Of a DNA stretch of 64,000 nucleotides, positions 37,028 to 45,711 are shown one piece after another. Both the position numbers and the translations under genes were made by a program. The stretch spans positions 1-64,000 of the forward strand of contig JASDSY010000008.1 in the NCBI GenBank assembly GCA_041441465.1, written 5' to 3'. Each line of letters opens with the position of its first letter. Positions within the stretch are counted from its first letter, which is position 1. The notes under the pieces were generated by a model. The model saw nothing but the letters and a program-made list of their open reading frames with translations, had not been told where the DNA came from and ran no database searches. The DNA comes from JASDSY01 sp041441465. Lineage in GTDB: Bacteria; Muiribacteriota; UBA9980.

Positions 37028-37160
37028 AAACCATTCGAAAAATAAGAATCAAATTTCAAGTTTATTTTAAGTTTATTATAAAAAATTAGAAGTAACGAAT
37101 TATAAATAATCAAAATAAGGTTCTACCAATAAGTTTTAAAGTTAAAATGTGAGGTTAATT

Positions 37161-38123
37161 ATGGAAGCTAATATGAACGAATACTTAAGTTATTCTATAA
37201 GGCTTATACTCTCGATGCTCGCCATGGCGACGCCGCTTTTTATAACCGCGCTCGGCGGAATTTTCAGCGAACGCTGCGGTGTCACCAATATAGCCCTTGA
37301 AGGAATGATGCTTGTCGGAGCGTTTTTCGGCGTTGTCGGCACGCATTATAGCGGTTCGCCGTGGATAGGACTTTTAGTCGCGGTTCTGGCGGCCGGATTA
37401 TTCGCAGTCATACATGCCGTAATATGCATTAAATATCATTCGAACCAGGTAGTTTCAGGAATGGCGTTGAACATGCTCGCGTCCGGCCTTACGGTATTTT
37501 TGCTCGACGTTTTATTCGGCATAAAAGGAACTTCCGAGAATGTACCTACAATACCAAACTTAAATGTATTATTTAACATATCAAACCATGAATGCATCGC
37601 TTACAAAGTTTTTGATTTTTCGCCGATCGTCTTAATCGGAATATTCCTTGTATTTTTCTCGCACTTCATATTATTCAATACAGTATTCGGGCTTAGATTA
37701 CGCGCGACCGGCGAACATGCGAAAGCCGCCGACACACTCGGGATAAGCGTTCCCAAAATGCGTTACTACGGCGTCATTATATCCGGCCTTCTCGCAGGCT
37801 TAGCCGGAGCATATCTCTCGTTAAGCCTTACCGGAGCATTCCGTAAAGATATGTCGGCCGGCCGCGGTTATATTGCATTAGCCGCAATGATAACCGGTAA
37901 ATGGAACCCGTTCGGAGCTTTTATCGCCTCGTTATTCTTCGGACTCGCCCAGGCCGCTGAATTTTTAATAAGCAATCCTAAGCTATTCGGAATAGCAATA
38001 CCGCCGCAATTTATACAAATGCTGCCATATTTTCTGACTCTCGTCGTATTGGCAGGATTTATAGGCCGCGCAGTCGCTCCGGGCGACCTCGGCAAACCAT
38101 ATATAAAAGAAGAAAAAATATAA
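37161..38123 (+). CDS. Second permease of the BMP-type ABC importer
   Basis: 320 residues, all membrane helices: MATPLFITALGGIFSERCGVTNIALEGMMLVGAF is the family opening, followed by HSNQVVSGMALNMLASGLT and GRGYIALAAMITGKWNPFGA. It pairs with the longer permease to form the heterodimeric channel. I start at ATG 37161 with GAGG 7 nt upstream; a GTG at 37149 is in frame but lies within that ribosome site. The 133-nt gap after the previous permease has no terminator, so it should be read through from the promoter at 32523. Confidence 0.93.
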   Translation: MEANMNEYLSYSIRLILSMLAMATPLFITALGGIFSERCGVTNIALEGMMLVGAFFGVVGTHYSGSPWIGLLVAVLAAGLFAVIHAVICIKYHSNQVVSGMALNMLASGLTVFLLDVLFGIKGTSENVPTIPNLNVLFNISNHECIAYKVFDFSPIVLIGIFLVFFSHFILFNTVFGLRLRATGEHAKAADTLGISVPKMRYYGVIISGLLAGLAGAYLSLSLTGAFRKDMSAGRGYIALAAMITGKWNPFGAFIASLFFGLAQAAEFLISNPKLFGIAIPPQFIQMLPYFLTLVVLAGFIGRAVAPGDLGKPYIKEEKI

Positions 38124-38185
38124 AATGAAAAAGGCCGCATTTAATTAAAAATTTTATTTTTTATTAAGTAATTCGGAGGTAATAA

Positions 38186-38875
38186 ATGGCCAATCCGCTT
38201 TCTGAGATTCAATTAGCCTTAAAAGAATCTATAACTACAGGCAATACGACAAAAATGTTTGAAATATTTAAGGAAACACCGGAATTGATCTATGAAAAAC
38301 TATCAGGTGAAACTCTTTTGCATCTGGCAGTCGAGGCAAATCAACGCGAGATAACAGAAATATTAATTCTTCGCGGCATAAATGTAAATGAAAAAAATAC
38401 TCGCAATGAAACCGCTCTTTATAAAGCCTCAAGCAAGGAAATCGTCGAATTTTTAGCCATAAAAGGCGCCGATGTGAACGCCGCCGATAATAACAGCCGT
38501 TCGCCGCTTCATGCCGCAGTGCTTCATTCGCAAATTCCTGCTATCGAATCGCTGATGCTCAAGGGGGCTAATATAAACGCCCGGGATAAATCAGAAAGTA
38601 CGCCGCTTCATGTGGCAGTGGCAACCGGAAATAAAAAAATCGTCGAACTTTTAATAATGATGGGCGCCGATTTAAACGTCCAGGATAGTTTCGGCGATAC
38701 TCCGCTCCACACGGCGGTAATCGATAATTACATCGAAATCGCTAAGGTATTGATATTAAACAGGGCCGACGTGAACATAAAAAATAAAGACGGCTGCACG
38801 CCGCGCGCTGACGCAAAAGCGCGTAATTATACCGAAATGATAATGCTGCTGCACCAATTCGGCGGAGTAGAATAA
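38186..38875 (+). CDS. Ankyrin-repeat protein (about six repeats)
   Basis: 229 residues, no signal peptide. After ~35 residues, repeats follow the consensus closely: GETLLHLAVEANQREITEI, RSPLHAAVLHSQIPAIESLM, STPLHVAVATGNKKIVELLI and DTPLHTAVIDNYIEIAKVLI. One repeat is shortened (ETALYKASSKEIVEF). A cytoplasmic protein-binding module with no catalytic part; partner unknown. CGGAGG precedes the ATG. It sits between the importer and the phosphohexomutase with short gaps (62 and 28 nt). Confidence 0.92.
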   Translation: MANPLSEIQLALKESITTGNTTKMFEIFKETPELIYEKLSGETLLHLAVEANQREITEILILRGINVNEKNTRNETALYKASSKEIVEFLAIKGADVNAADNNSRSPLHAAVLHSQIPAIESLMLKGANINARDKSESTPLHVAVATGNKKIVELLIMMGADLNVQDSFGDTPLHTAVIDNYIEIAKVLILNRADVNIKNKDGCTPRADAKARNYTEMIMLLHQFGGVE

Positions 38876-38903
38876 TAAATATTATATTTAAAAAGGTGAA
38901 ATA

Positions 38904-40388
38904 ATGGACAATAAATTAAAAATTAAATTCGGAACGGACGGATTTAGGGCGATAATAGCGAAAAATTTTACGTTCAGGGAAATAGAAATAGTTGCATTCG
39001 CTGTAAGCGAATATATTTATAAAATGGATATGCCCGCAGTTATAAACGTATGTTATGACAGGCGTTTTATGTCGGATAAATTCGCTAAATTTATGTCAGA
39101 CACATTTAATGCGCTTGGAGTTTCGACTAATTACTCGCAAAGCGCAGTGCCGACTCCCGCGCTTTCATGCGCAATGCGGTCCGGCAAAGCTGAATTAGGC
39201 ATAATGATCACCGCTTCGCATAATTCTTATGAATATAACGGAATAAAAATAAAAACACATGACGGCGCATCGGCGCCGCAAAACATAATTAACGAAATTC
39301 AAAAAACAGTTGATCATTACTGTGAATGCGGCATCGATTATAAAAAATTCAGGGAAGTACACAAAATAAAAAATGACGGCACAAACAGTCAGTTCGACCC
39401 GATTCCCAAATACCTTGATAATTTAAAAAATGCTATAGATATTGATAAAATAAAGAAATTAAAAATAAGGGCGCTTGTCAATCCAATGTTTGGAGTGCAG
39501 GCCGGACTTTTTGAAAAATTCGCCAAAGACAACGGTTTAAATATATCATTCGAAGAAATGCAAAGCGAACATAACCCTCAGTTCCCGGGCATTAATCCCG
39601 AGCCGATAGCGCCTAATCTGAAAAATATGGCTTTGAAAATGAAAAACGCCAAAGCCGATGGCACGCCTTATGATATAGGCCTTTGCTACGATGGTGACGG
39701 CGACAGGTTTGCCGCCATGACTTCAGACGGCACATTCGTATCGCCGCAGCTTATTTTTTCGATACTTTTATATCATGTCGCAAAAAATAAACAGAATAAA
39801 GGCAATCCGGCAAACACTCCCGAAATAGCGAAAACATTTTCCGTAACTTCGCTGGTTACTAAAATTGCAGAAAAATACAACCTTAAGATTAACCAGACTC
39901 CTATCGGATTCAAGTATATCGCTGATTTAATGCTTGATAAAAGTAAAAACGTCATAATCGGCGGCGAAGAAAGCGGCGGAATTGGAATCAGTTATTATAT
40001 GCCGGAGCGTGACGGTTTATTTTTATCGCTTATTCTTTTAGAAGCCTTATGTTATGAAGAAAAATCAATCGAACAAATTATAGAATCTCTTTTTAATCAA
40101 TTCGGAAGACATGATTACGACAGGGATGATTATCATTTGCCAGAAGATAAGTTCAATGAAGTAAAAAATATACTATCTGATAATCCGCCTCAAAAAATAT
40201 GCGGAATAAATGTCTCTGAAATTCAAAAACTCGACGGTTTTAAATTCATGTTATCAGACGGCAGCTGGATTCTTTTCAGATTTTCCGGCACCGAACCGGT
40301 ATTGAGAATTTATGCTGAAAGCTCTCAAATACAAACTGTAAACAATATGCTTGATTTTGCGCGCGTTTTTTTAAAATTAAAGTGCTGA
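38904..40388 (+). CDS. Phosphoglucomutase/phosphomannomutase family protein
   Basis: 494 residues, alpha-D-phosphohexomutase superfamily. Phosphoserine loop TASHNSYEYNGIK (Pro of TASHNP is Ser; the catalytic Ser is kept), metal loop CYDGDGDRFAA, sugar-binding GGEESGGIG and phosphate-binding RFSGTEPVLRIY are all present. It interconverts 1- and 6-phosphates of a hexose (glucose or mannose cannot be separated by eye), feeding glycogen, cell-envelope sugars or glycolysis. AAAGGTG precedes the ATG, 28 nt after the ankyrin gene. Confidence 0.95.
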   Translation: MDNKLKIKFGTDGFRAIIAKNFTFREIEIVAFAVSEYIYKMDMPAVINVCYDRRFMSDKFAKFMSDTFNALGVSTNYSQSAVPTPALSCAMRSGKAELGIMITASHNSYEYNGIKIKTHDGASAPQNIINEIQKTVDHYCECGIDYKKFREVHKIKNDGTNSQFDPIPKYLDNLKNAIDIDKIKKLKIRALVNPMFGVQAGLFEKFAKDNGLNISFEEMQSEHNPQFPGINPEPIAPNLKNMALKMKNAKADGTPYDIGLCYDGDGDRFAAMTSDGTFVSPQLIFSILLYHVAKNKQNKGNPANTPEIAKTFSVTSLVTKIAEKYNLKINQTPIGFKYIADLMLDKSKNVIIGGEESGGIGISYYMPERDGLFLSLILLEALCYEEKSIEQIIESLFNQFGRHDYDRDDYHLPEDKFNEVKNILSDNPPQKICGINVSEIQKLDGFKFMLSDGSWILFRFSGTEPVLRIYAESSQIQTVNNMLDFARVFLKLKC

Positions 40389-40515
40389 TAAAAAAATATA
40401 TTGTAATTCAGTGAAACTTTTTTTTTAATTTTAGAGTATTTAGCATAAAAGCTTTTTATCTATAAAGCTGAAACACTGTCCTGACGTATCTTTATTTGCA
40501 ATATTTCAAAAATCC

Positions 40516-40544
40516 AGGACAAAACCTTTTTTTTGTGATATAAT
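40516..40544 (+). promoter_or_regulatory. Promoter of the SH3/C39 gene
   Basis: Extended -10 TGATATAAT (TATAAT 40539-40544), 17-nt spacer and a -35 AGGACA (40516-40521). The -35 overlaps one arm of a GTCCTG/CAGGAC inverted repeat. Confidence 0.6.
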
Positions 40545-40586
40545 TGTTAAGTAATATTTTATCGTTGATATGCTGGAGGAAATTTT

Positions 40587-41990
40587 ATGAATACTAAAAC
40601 AGCTCTGAGCGCTTTAATAGCGGCCGGAATAATCATCAGTACCGGGCAGGCAGGATTTAATCTCAATACTGCAAATGCTGCCTTAAATGATTTAAAGTCC
40701 GATTTAAAGTCAGAAGAAATAACTAATACAGTTCCTCCGACCGGCGTAATGAGCGATCCTGTCACGCCAAACAACACTCAAGACACCACGCGCGAAGTCT
40801 CGACCAGCGATGTTAAAAAGGCGCAGGACCTTATCAATAACAGCGGTGTAGTTCAAATCAGCAAAGACGGTTCCGAACAAAGTTCGGAAATTGCAATAAC
40901 CAAAGTCGACATGCTGGGAATATTATCGGTCGATCTTGAATCAATTAATATCCGCTCAGGCCCGTGGGGCAATGTCATCGGGAAATTATTCGGCGGCAAA
41001 TTAATTAAGATAACAGGCGACGAGGGCGACTGGTATGTAATCGACTACAACGGCCAGAAAGGCTATGTTTTAAAATCCAATCTTACCACCACGAATAAAG
41101 ATTTCAAATCTAATTTTAAAGAAAGCGGAAGCAAAAAAGCCAAAGTAATCAACTGCGAAAACCTCGGCTTAAACGTACGCGGCAGCGCATGGGGTGAAAA
41201 GATAGGCGGGCTTCCTAACGGCGCTGACATTACGGTCATAGGCGAAGACGGCGACTGGTATAAAATTGAATATGACGGAAAAATCGGTTATGTTTATAAA
41301 AATTACGTTTCAATGGGCTCAGAAACGTCAAAATCCGAAGCAAAAACAGGACCGCAACCTGAATCGAAGACTGAAACGGCTAACAATACTCCAAATTCGA
41401 CCAAAACTCAACCTGAAGCTAAAACAAATACCGAATCGGTAACCGCGAACACAAAAACAGACGATAGCAAGACGACACAGGACACTAGCAGCAACAGCAC
41501 GTTTAAACCTTCATTTTCAGACGGCAAGCTTTTAAAAATCCCTGTACGTTCCCAGCGCGACGAAGCAAACGGCCCTAACCGCGACGGTTTCTGCGGCCCG
41601 ACATCGCTCGGCATGGCCCTTGAATATTACGGAGTCAATATTTCAACGCTCGAGCTTTCAAAAACATGCAAATATCAAAAAGGCCAGGGAACGGCTGCAG
41701 CCAACATCCTCAGTGCCGCAAAGAAATCCGGTTTCGAGGGAAGCTATATGAGGGAACACGCAATAGTAGAAGATCTGGCGGCCATAACGACACAGGGCAA
41801 GCCCGTCATAGTTAACGTCAACACTTCCGGTTACTGGGAAAGCGGGCATTACATGGTAGTCACCGGCGTAAAAGACGGAAAGGTATATTTAAATGACCCG
41901 TGGATCGGCAAAGAACGCTCTTATACACTGACTGAATTCTATGCGCAGTGGGGAACGCGCGATAACAGAATGATAGTCATAGAAAAATAA
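40587..41990 (+). CDS. Secreted protein with two SH3b domains and a C39-like papain-fold peptidase domain
   Basis: 467 residues. Signal peptide at 1-32 (ALIAAGIIISTGQAG, NTANAA). Two bacterial SH3 domains follow (~115-165, SINIRSGPWGNVIG; ~182-232, GLNVRGSAWGEKIG), then a Thr/Asn/Lys-rich linker. The C-terminal domain (~310-467) is of the peptidase C39-like type: catalytic Cys in DGFCGPTSLGMALEYYG, His in SGHYMVVTG, Asp in LNDPW. SH3b domains usually bind peptidoglycan, so it probably cleaves cell-wall peptides or processes a surface protein. TGGAGG precedes the ATG; a strong terminator follows. Confidence 0.9.
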   Translation: MNTKTALSALIAAGIIISTGQAGFNLNTANAALNDLKSDLKSEEITNTVPPTGVMSDPVTPNNTQDTTREVSTSDVKKAQDLINNSGVVQISKDGSEQSSEIAITKVDMLGILSVDLESINIRSGPWGNVIGKLFGGKLIKITGDEGDWYVIDYNGQKGYVLKSNLTTTNKDFKSNFKESGSKKAKVINCENLGLNVRGSAWGEKIGGLPNGADITVIGEDGDWYKIEYDGKIGYVYKNYVSMGSETSKSEAKTGPQPESKTETANNTPNSTKTQPEAKTNTESVTANTKTDDSKTTQDTSSNSTFKPSFSDGKLLKIPVRSQRDEANGPNRDGFCGPTSLGMALEYYGVNISTLELSKTCKYQKGQGTAAANILSAAKKSGFEGSYMREHAIVEDLAAITTQGKPVIVNVNTSGYWESGHYMVVTGVKDGKVYLNDPWIGKERSYTLTEFYAQWGTRDNRMIVIEK

Positions 41991-42033
41991 ATTAAAATTA
42001 TAATTGCTTTAAATAAAAAATTGTTATATATTT

Positions 42034-42071
42034 AAATGGCCGGACATAAAGCCGGCCATTATCTTTTTTAC
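42034..42071 (+). terminator. Rho-independent terminator after the SH3/C39 gene
   Basis: Stem ATGGCCGG (42036-42043) with CCGGCCAT (42052-42059), then a T-rich tail. It lies 15 nt before the next TTG start, so the next gene depends on read-through or a promoter within this region. Confidence 0.87.
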
Positions 42072-42085
42072 GAGGTGTTTTTATT

Positions 42086-43159
42086 TTGAATACTTTTACA
42101 AATACTGCCGTTAAACTCCAGCTGACAATATTATTAACCGTATTATTAATAATATTCGGACTGACGCCAAACCTTTCGGCCGAAGATAAATTTAACCCGG
42201 CGCCGATATTTTCAATTCCAATAGGAACTGACAGCCCTGAAAAGATAGGCCAGTGGGTTGATGAAGAAAAAATAAAAAATTACGATTACTTTTATTTTCC
42301 CGCTTCGTTCATTACATTCGAAAAATTAAATTTTATTTTAATATTGGATTCGGCCAAAAACAGAGTATGTAAATATTCATTGACAGGCCAATTTGAAGGA
42401 GATTTTAAGATTCCGTTCAAAGAAAGGGCCGTCGATATCGCTTATTCAGCGGACTTAAAAAGGCTTTTCACCGTTTTCCAGGACTCATGCAAAATAGGCG
42501 AGTGCCAGATCGATTTTAAAGTAAAGCCTTTGGTCGCTAAATCGAGTAAATTAATTGAATTACCTGACCAATTCAAAGATATTACAAACAGCATTCAAAA
42601 AATATGGCTTTTTAATAATGATAATTCAAATGAAATATTCCTTGGCGCCAATGTCAATTCCAAAATTAAAAATGCCGTTTTCGCGTATGCCAACGAAAAA
42701 CTCACATACATAAAAGTGGACGATGCAATAAAAAATGCCGTTTTTGCATGCAGCAATCAATCGGCAACCGATATTTTATTGACTCCAAAATCGGCAAGAT
42801 TTATTGTATTTGACTTTAAGACAAAAAATGTCGAATGGTTTGACCTTCTCAAAGAATTCATACCCAAAGTCGGAGGATTTTGCTGCCGCAGTGTCCAGCC
42901 GGCCGGATCAGACCTTAAGAACAACTATTATGTAAAAGCGTTATACGGTCATTCCGAAGATAAAATATCAAAAGCATATATATACCGTTTTAATAAAAAC
43001 GGCAGATTTACAGGCCGCGGCGAAGTCTTTATATCGCCTGCGATGCTGACTAATAGATTTATAACTATTGATAATACAGGCAATATATATTACATGAAAA
43101 AAAATGAAAAAGACAAAAAAATAGAATTTTATAAATTCGAAATCAACGAATTAAATTAA
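42086..43159 (+). CDS. Secreted propeller-like hypothetical protein
   Basis: 357 residues. Signal peptide at 1-33 (ILLTVLLIIFGLTPNLSAED). The mature part repeats short strands with NHL/propeller-like phrasing (LDSAKNRVCKYSLTGQFEGDF, RLFTVFQDSCKI, RFNKNGRFTGRGEVF, ITIDNTGNIYYMKKN), suggesting a beta-propeller that binds protein or sugar in the periplasm. No catalytic motif. The start is TTG 42086, with CGAGGTG at the end of the preceding terminator tail, so the ribosome site and terminator are nearly adjacent. A terminator follows at 43195. Confidence 0.65.
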   Translation: MNTFTNTAVKLQLTILLTVLLIIFGLTPNLSAEDKFNPAPIFSIPIGTDSPEKIGQWVDEEKIKNYDYFYFPASFITFEKLNFILILDSAKNRVCKYSLTGQFEGDFKIPFKERAVDIAYSADLKRLFTVFQDSCKIGECQIDFKVKPLVAKSSKLIELPDQFKDITNSIQKIWLFNNDNSNEIFLGANVNSKIKNAVFAYANEKLTYIKVDDAIKNAVFACSNQSATDILLTPKSARFIVFDFKTKNVEWFDLLKEFIPKVGGFCCRSVQPAGSDLKNNYYVKALYGHSEDKISKAYIYRFNKNGRFTGRGEVFISPAMLTNRFITIDNTGNIYYMKKNEKDKKIEFYKFEINELN

Positions 43160-43194
43160 AAAAAGAATATAAATATCAATCCTAAACCATATAT

Positions 43195-43233
43195 AAAAAA
43201 GCCTTCAATTACAGCATTATTGCGGGCTTTTTT
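43195..43233 (+). terminator. Rho-independent terminator after the propeller-like gene
   Basis: AAAAAAGCC (43195-43203) pairs with GGCTTTTTT (43225-43233) over a ~21-nt loop; the T-run follows directly. Confidence 0.65.
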
Positions 43234-43296
43234 CTTTTCAGGTTAGTTTTTAAAAATTATAAAATAATGATTTTTTTATTTTTTTTATCGAATTCA

Positions 43297-43325
43297 TTGA
43301 TTTAGGTTATTTTATTTTGTATAAT
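43297..43325 (+). promoter_or_regulatory. Promoter P1 of the Gly/Ala-rich gene pair
   Basis: TTGATT (43297-43302), 17-nt spacer, TATAAT (43320-43325). The spacer differs from that of P2 at a single position. Confidence 0.78.
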
Positions 43326-43403
43326 TGTAGTAATAAATCAAGGTTAATTTTTTTGAAAACTAAGTACTAACAATTATTTTTAAAAAGTTTTTTTCACGTT
43401 TTC

Positions 43404-43432
43404 TTGACACAGGTTATTTTATTTTGTATAAT
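43404..43432 (+). promoter_or_regulatory. Promoter P2 of the Gly/Ala-rich gene pair (perfect consensus)
   Basis: TTGACA (43404-43409), 17-nt spacer, TATAAT (43427-43432). AGGTTATTTTATTTTG of the spacer plus the -10 region is a direct repeat of P1, 107 bp apart. This indicates promoter duplication. Confidence 0.85.
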
Positions 43433-43476
43433 TGAAATGAAATTTAAAAGTTAAAAATAAATCTTTGAAAAATAAA

Positions 43477-43516
43477 AATAAACTTCAATAAACTTCAATA
43501 AACTTCAATAAACTTG
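43477..43516 (+). repeat. Four tandem copies of a 10-bp repeat
   Basis: AATAAACTTC repeated at 43477, 43487 and 43497, with a fourth copy AATAAACTTG at 43507, in the 5' leader about 35 nt downstream of P2's start. The 10-bp period matches one DNA turn, so it may bind a protein; slippage could also vary its length. Confidence 0.85.
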
Positions 43517-43608
43517 GCAGTTAAATTAAAAATAAATGTCATCCAGTCATTTTATGATGACAATATCTCAAATTAAAACTCTAACGTGTATTAAGAAGAA
43601 AAGGAGAT

Positions 43609-43641
43609 GGCGATTAACGCCGGCGGGCAAGCTGGCAGCTT
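43609..43641 (+). promoter_or_regulatory. GC-rich leader hairpins
   Basis: GGCGATTAACGCC (43609-43621) and AAGCTGGCAGCTT (43629-43641) are two small inverted repeats in an otherwise AT-rich leader, 20-35 nt before the ribosome site. They may stabilise the mRNA or modulate initiation. Confidence 0.5.
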
Positions 43642-43675
43642 AAAACAAACACAAAATTTTAGAGGAGGAATTACT

Positions 43676-44596
43676 ATGTTTACAATAATTTCAAGAAGAT
43701 TTATGGTTCAGTTTCTTGCTGTTGTTCTTTTAGTTACATTTTCAACAACAAGCTTTTTCCTTGGAGAAGCTAACGCTAACTACAAACATTTCTTAGTAGG
43801 CGGCCTTGTCGGCGCAGGTGCGGTAATCGCATGGCCTACAATATCAGCAGCAGTTGGTGCAGCTGCAGGTGCAGTCGGTTCAGTAGCAGCTGGTGTTGGT
43901 AGCGCGGTAGTCGGTGCAGTCGGCGCAGCAAGCGCAGCAGTAGCAACAGGCGGAGCAGTAGCAGGCGGAGCAATCGCAGGCGTTGGCGCAGCAGCTGGTT
44001 CAGCTGTAACAGCAGGTTTCGGCGCTATCGGCGGAGCAGTAGCTACAATCACAGCTTCACCGCTTTTCGTTCCGGCTCTCTTAATCGCAGCAGCAGTTGT
44101 TGTTGGTTATATCATATACAAAAAGAAATTCGCTAATAAAGCAAGCAACGCTTCAACCCAGACAACAACATTCGGTTCAGCAACAACATCGACAGGCGCA
44201 ACTACAGTATCAGCTAACACCGGTTCAACGGTTACTTCGAGCCCAAGCGCTTCGATCCCTACATCAATCAACCCTAACGTATCGACTTCAGCTACAGTTT
44301 CAACTGCAGCAGCAAATAACTCAGTACCTACAAATATGAGCTTAAACGAAAGCGCATCGGCAGAAAGAAAACCTGATTCAACAACATCAGCAGAAAGAGC
44401 TACAGCTGCTCCTTCAGATACAGCTAATACTTCAATAAACGCAGCTCACGAAAAATATGTTAATGCTTACAAAAACTACATCAACCTTCTTTCATCTGGT
44501 AAATCAGCTGAAGATACAGAAGTTCAGAGCGCGCTTAACGAATACAAATCAGCATTCGACGCTTACCAGCAGCTTACAAAAAGCTCGAATCAGTAA
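43676..44596 (+). CDS. Gly/Ala-rich glycine-zipper exported or membrane protein, paralogue 1
   Basis: 306 residues from ATG 43676 (AGAGGAGG upstream). N-terminal signal-like segment (~10-30, ending GEANANY). Residues ~32-145 are almost entirely Gly, Ala, Val with GxxxG/AxxxG spacing (VGAGAVIAWPTISAAVGAAA, ATGGAVAGGAIAGVGAAAG), and end in a normal membrane helix (FVPALLIAAAVVVGYIIY) plus KKK. Residues 160-260 are Ser/Thr/Asn-rich and disordered. The last ~45 form a charged helix (AHEKYVNAYKNYINLLSSG). Uniform codon use (GCA, GCT, TTC) and two strong promoters suggest very high expression. No family recognised; it might be a pore- or fibre-forming envelope protein. Confidence 0.8.
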   Translation: MFTIISRRFMVQFLAVVLLVTFSTTSFFLGEANANYKHFLVGGLVGAGAVIAWPTISAAVGAAAGAVGSVAAGVGSAVVGAVGAASAAVATGGAVAGGAIAGVGAAAGSAVTAGFGAIGGAVATITASPLFVPALLIAAAVVVGYIIYKKKFANKASNASTQTTTFGSATTSTGATTVSANTGSTVTSSPSASIPTSINPNVSTSATVSTAAANNSVPTNMSLNESASAERKPDSTTSAERATAAPSDTANTSINAAHEKYVNAYKNYINLLSSGKSAEDTEVQSALNEYKSAFDAYQQLTKSSNQ

Positions 44597-44635
44597 TAAC
44601 AAGACAAACCAATCAATAAAATAGACAACTGATAT

Positions 44636-44664
44636 TTGGGAGGTAGAAATACCTCCCAATATTT
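44636..44664 (+). terminator. GAAA-tetraloop hairpin between the paralogues (partial terminator or attenuator)
   Basis: Perfect 10-bp stem TTGGGAGGTA/TACCTCCCAA closed by GAAA (44636-44659), then TATTTT. The T-run is interrupted, so it probably terminates only part of transcription and protects the upstream mRNA, giving more of paralogue 1. The stem contains a sequestered GGAGG. Confidence 0.75.
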
Positions 44665-44715
44665 TAAGAAAAAAAGATTTTTACAGTTTTTCTAAGCCAG
44701 AAAGAGGTGAGCCAG

Positions 44716-45534
44716 ATGATAGGTATGATAGCTTTAAATCATAAAAAAAGATTAAACTCAATGATATTGATCGCATGCATTATTTCTTTCGCATTCGTAT
44801 CGTTTATTCATGATACCGCACAGGCATCAGTTAAGCATGCTCTGCTCGGTGCTCTTGTAGGCGCAGGCGCAGTAATCGCATGGCCTACAATAACGGCAGC
44901 AGCTACTTCTCTGGCAGGCGGAGCAATAGCAGTCGGAACAGCCGCAGCAGGCGCGATAGCGACGGGCGGAGCGGTTGTAGGCGGAGCGGTTGCAGGCGCG
45001 GGCGCTGCCGTAGGCGGAGCGGTCACTGCAGGATTTGGCGCTATCGGCGGCGCTGTTGCGGCAATTACCGCATCGCCGTTATTTTTGCCGGCCCTTGCAA
45101 TCGTAGCAGTGGCTGCCGTTGGTTATTTTGCTTATAAACACTTCAAAAAACAAAGAATAGTCGAAGACGCAAGCGCCAAAAAGGATGAAATAAGCACACC
45201 TACTACCGGGCGTATAAGCGATAAAAATTCTTCAGTAAATGAAGAACAAGCTAAACCGGCAACCAACACAAATATAGTTGCCGATAAAAATACAACGCCT
45301 GATAAAAACACCACCACGACAACCACAATCGATTCAACCAAACCTTACCAGGATAATTCAGCTAACGCAATAAAAGACAGATACAGCGCAGCTTACAAAA
45401 ATTATATCAACCTGCTTCAAACCGATACGACAAACGGCACCGCGCCTGAAATCGTAAAAGCGTTTCAACAATTAAAAGATGCGCAGGAAGAATATAAAAC
45501 TTACCTTGCGGAACATCCTGAAAATTCCAAATAA
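44716..45534 (+). CDS. Gly/Ala-rich glycine-zipper exported or membrane protein, paralogue 2
   Basis: 272 residues from ATG 44716 (GAGGTG 6 nt upstream; a GTG at 44707 in frame is part of that site). Same plan as its neighbour: signal segment (~18-38, DTAQASVKHALLG), the shared VGAGAVIAWPTI, a long Gly/Ala zipper (ATGGAVVGGAVAGAGAAVGG), shared ITASPLF and a membrane helix, a Thr/Asn/Lys-rich disordered stretch, and a C-terminal helix (YSAAYKNYINLLQTDT). Zipper and C-terminal helix are the conserved parts; the linker is not. A tandem duplication that has diverged. The pair is probably one transcript, with the second gene reduced by the hairpin between them. Confidence 0.8.
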   Translation: MIGMIALNHKKRLNSMILIACIISFAFVSFIHDTAQASVKHALLGALVGAGAVIAWPTITAAATSLAGGAIAVGTAAAGAIATGGAVVGGAVAGAGAAVGGAVTAGFGAIGGAVAAITASPLFLPALAIVAVAAVGYFAYKHFKKQRIVEDASAKKDEISTPTTGRISDKNSSVNEEQAKPATNTNIVADKNTTPDKNTTTTTTIDSTKPYQDNSANAIKDRYSAAYKNYINLLQTDTTNGTAPEIVKAFQQLKDAQEEYKTYLAEHPENSK

Positions 45535-45553
45535 TTAATTATCAAGTTAAAAT

Positions 45554-45592
45554 AAAAAAAAGACGCGCCGTAAAAAGTGCGTCTTTTTTTTT
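45554..45592 (+). terminator. Rho-independent terminator of the Gly/Ala-rich pair
   Basis: AAAAAAAGACGC (45554-45565) pairs with GCGTCTTTTTTT (45579-45590), followed by further T. Strong in both directions. Confidence 0.92.
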
Positions 45593-45711
45593 CTTTTTCC
45601 TCTAAATTTCAAGTTATTTCATTAAAAAAAATTTAATGTTATAAATTCATAAAAAAAACCGATAATAAATAAAAGCCTGTAAAAAAGATAATTAAGGAGG
45701 AAGCGGCCCTA

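Larger units (their letters stand above)
43234..43675 (+). other. Long regulatory leader of the Gly/Ala-rich gene pair
   Basis: Gene-free stretch of about 440 bp. It contains two near-identical promoters (43297, 43404), four 10-bp tandem repeats (43477) and a GC-rich two-hairpin segment (43609) before the ribosome site. An in-frame ATG at 43607 abuts AAGGAG with no spacing and is not a credible start. Confidence 0.7.

Noticed and set aside
43297..43516. Possible CRISPR or satellite array
   Set aside because: Repeats are a 107-bp-spaced promoter duplication and four 10-bp units; no regular spacers and no cas genes.
43607..43675. Longer start for the first Gly/Ala-rich gene
   Set aside because: ATG 43607 touches AAGGAG without spacing, and the extension would place a signal peptide internally; ATG 43676 has an ideal AGAGGAGG site.
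44707..44715. GTG start of the second Gly/Ala-rich gene
   Set aside because: It overlaps the GAGGTG ribosome site that serves ATG 44716.
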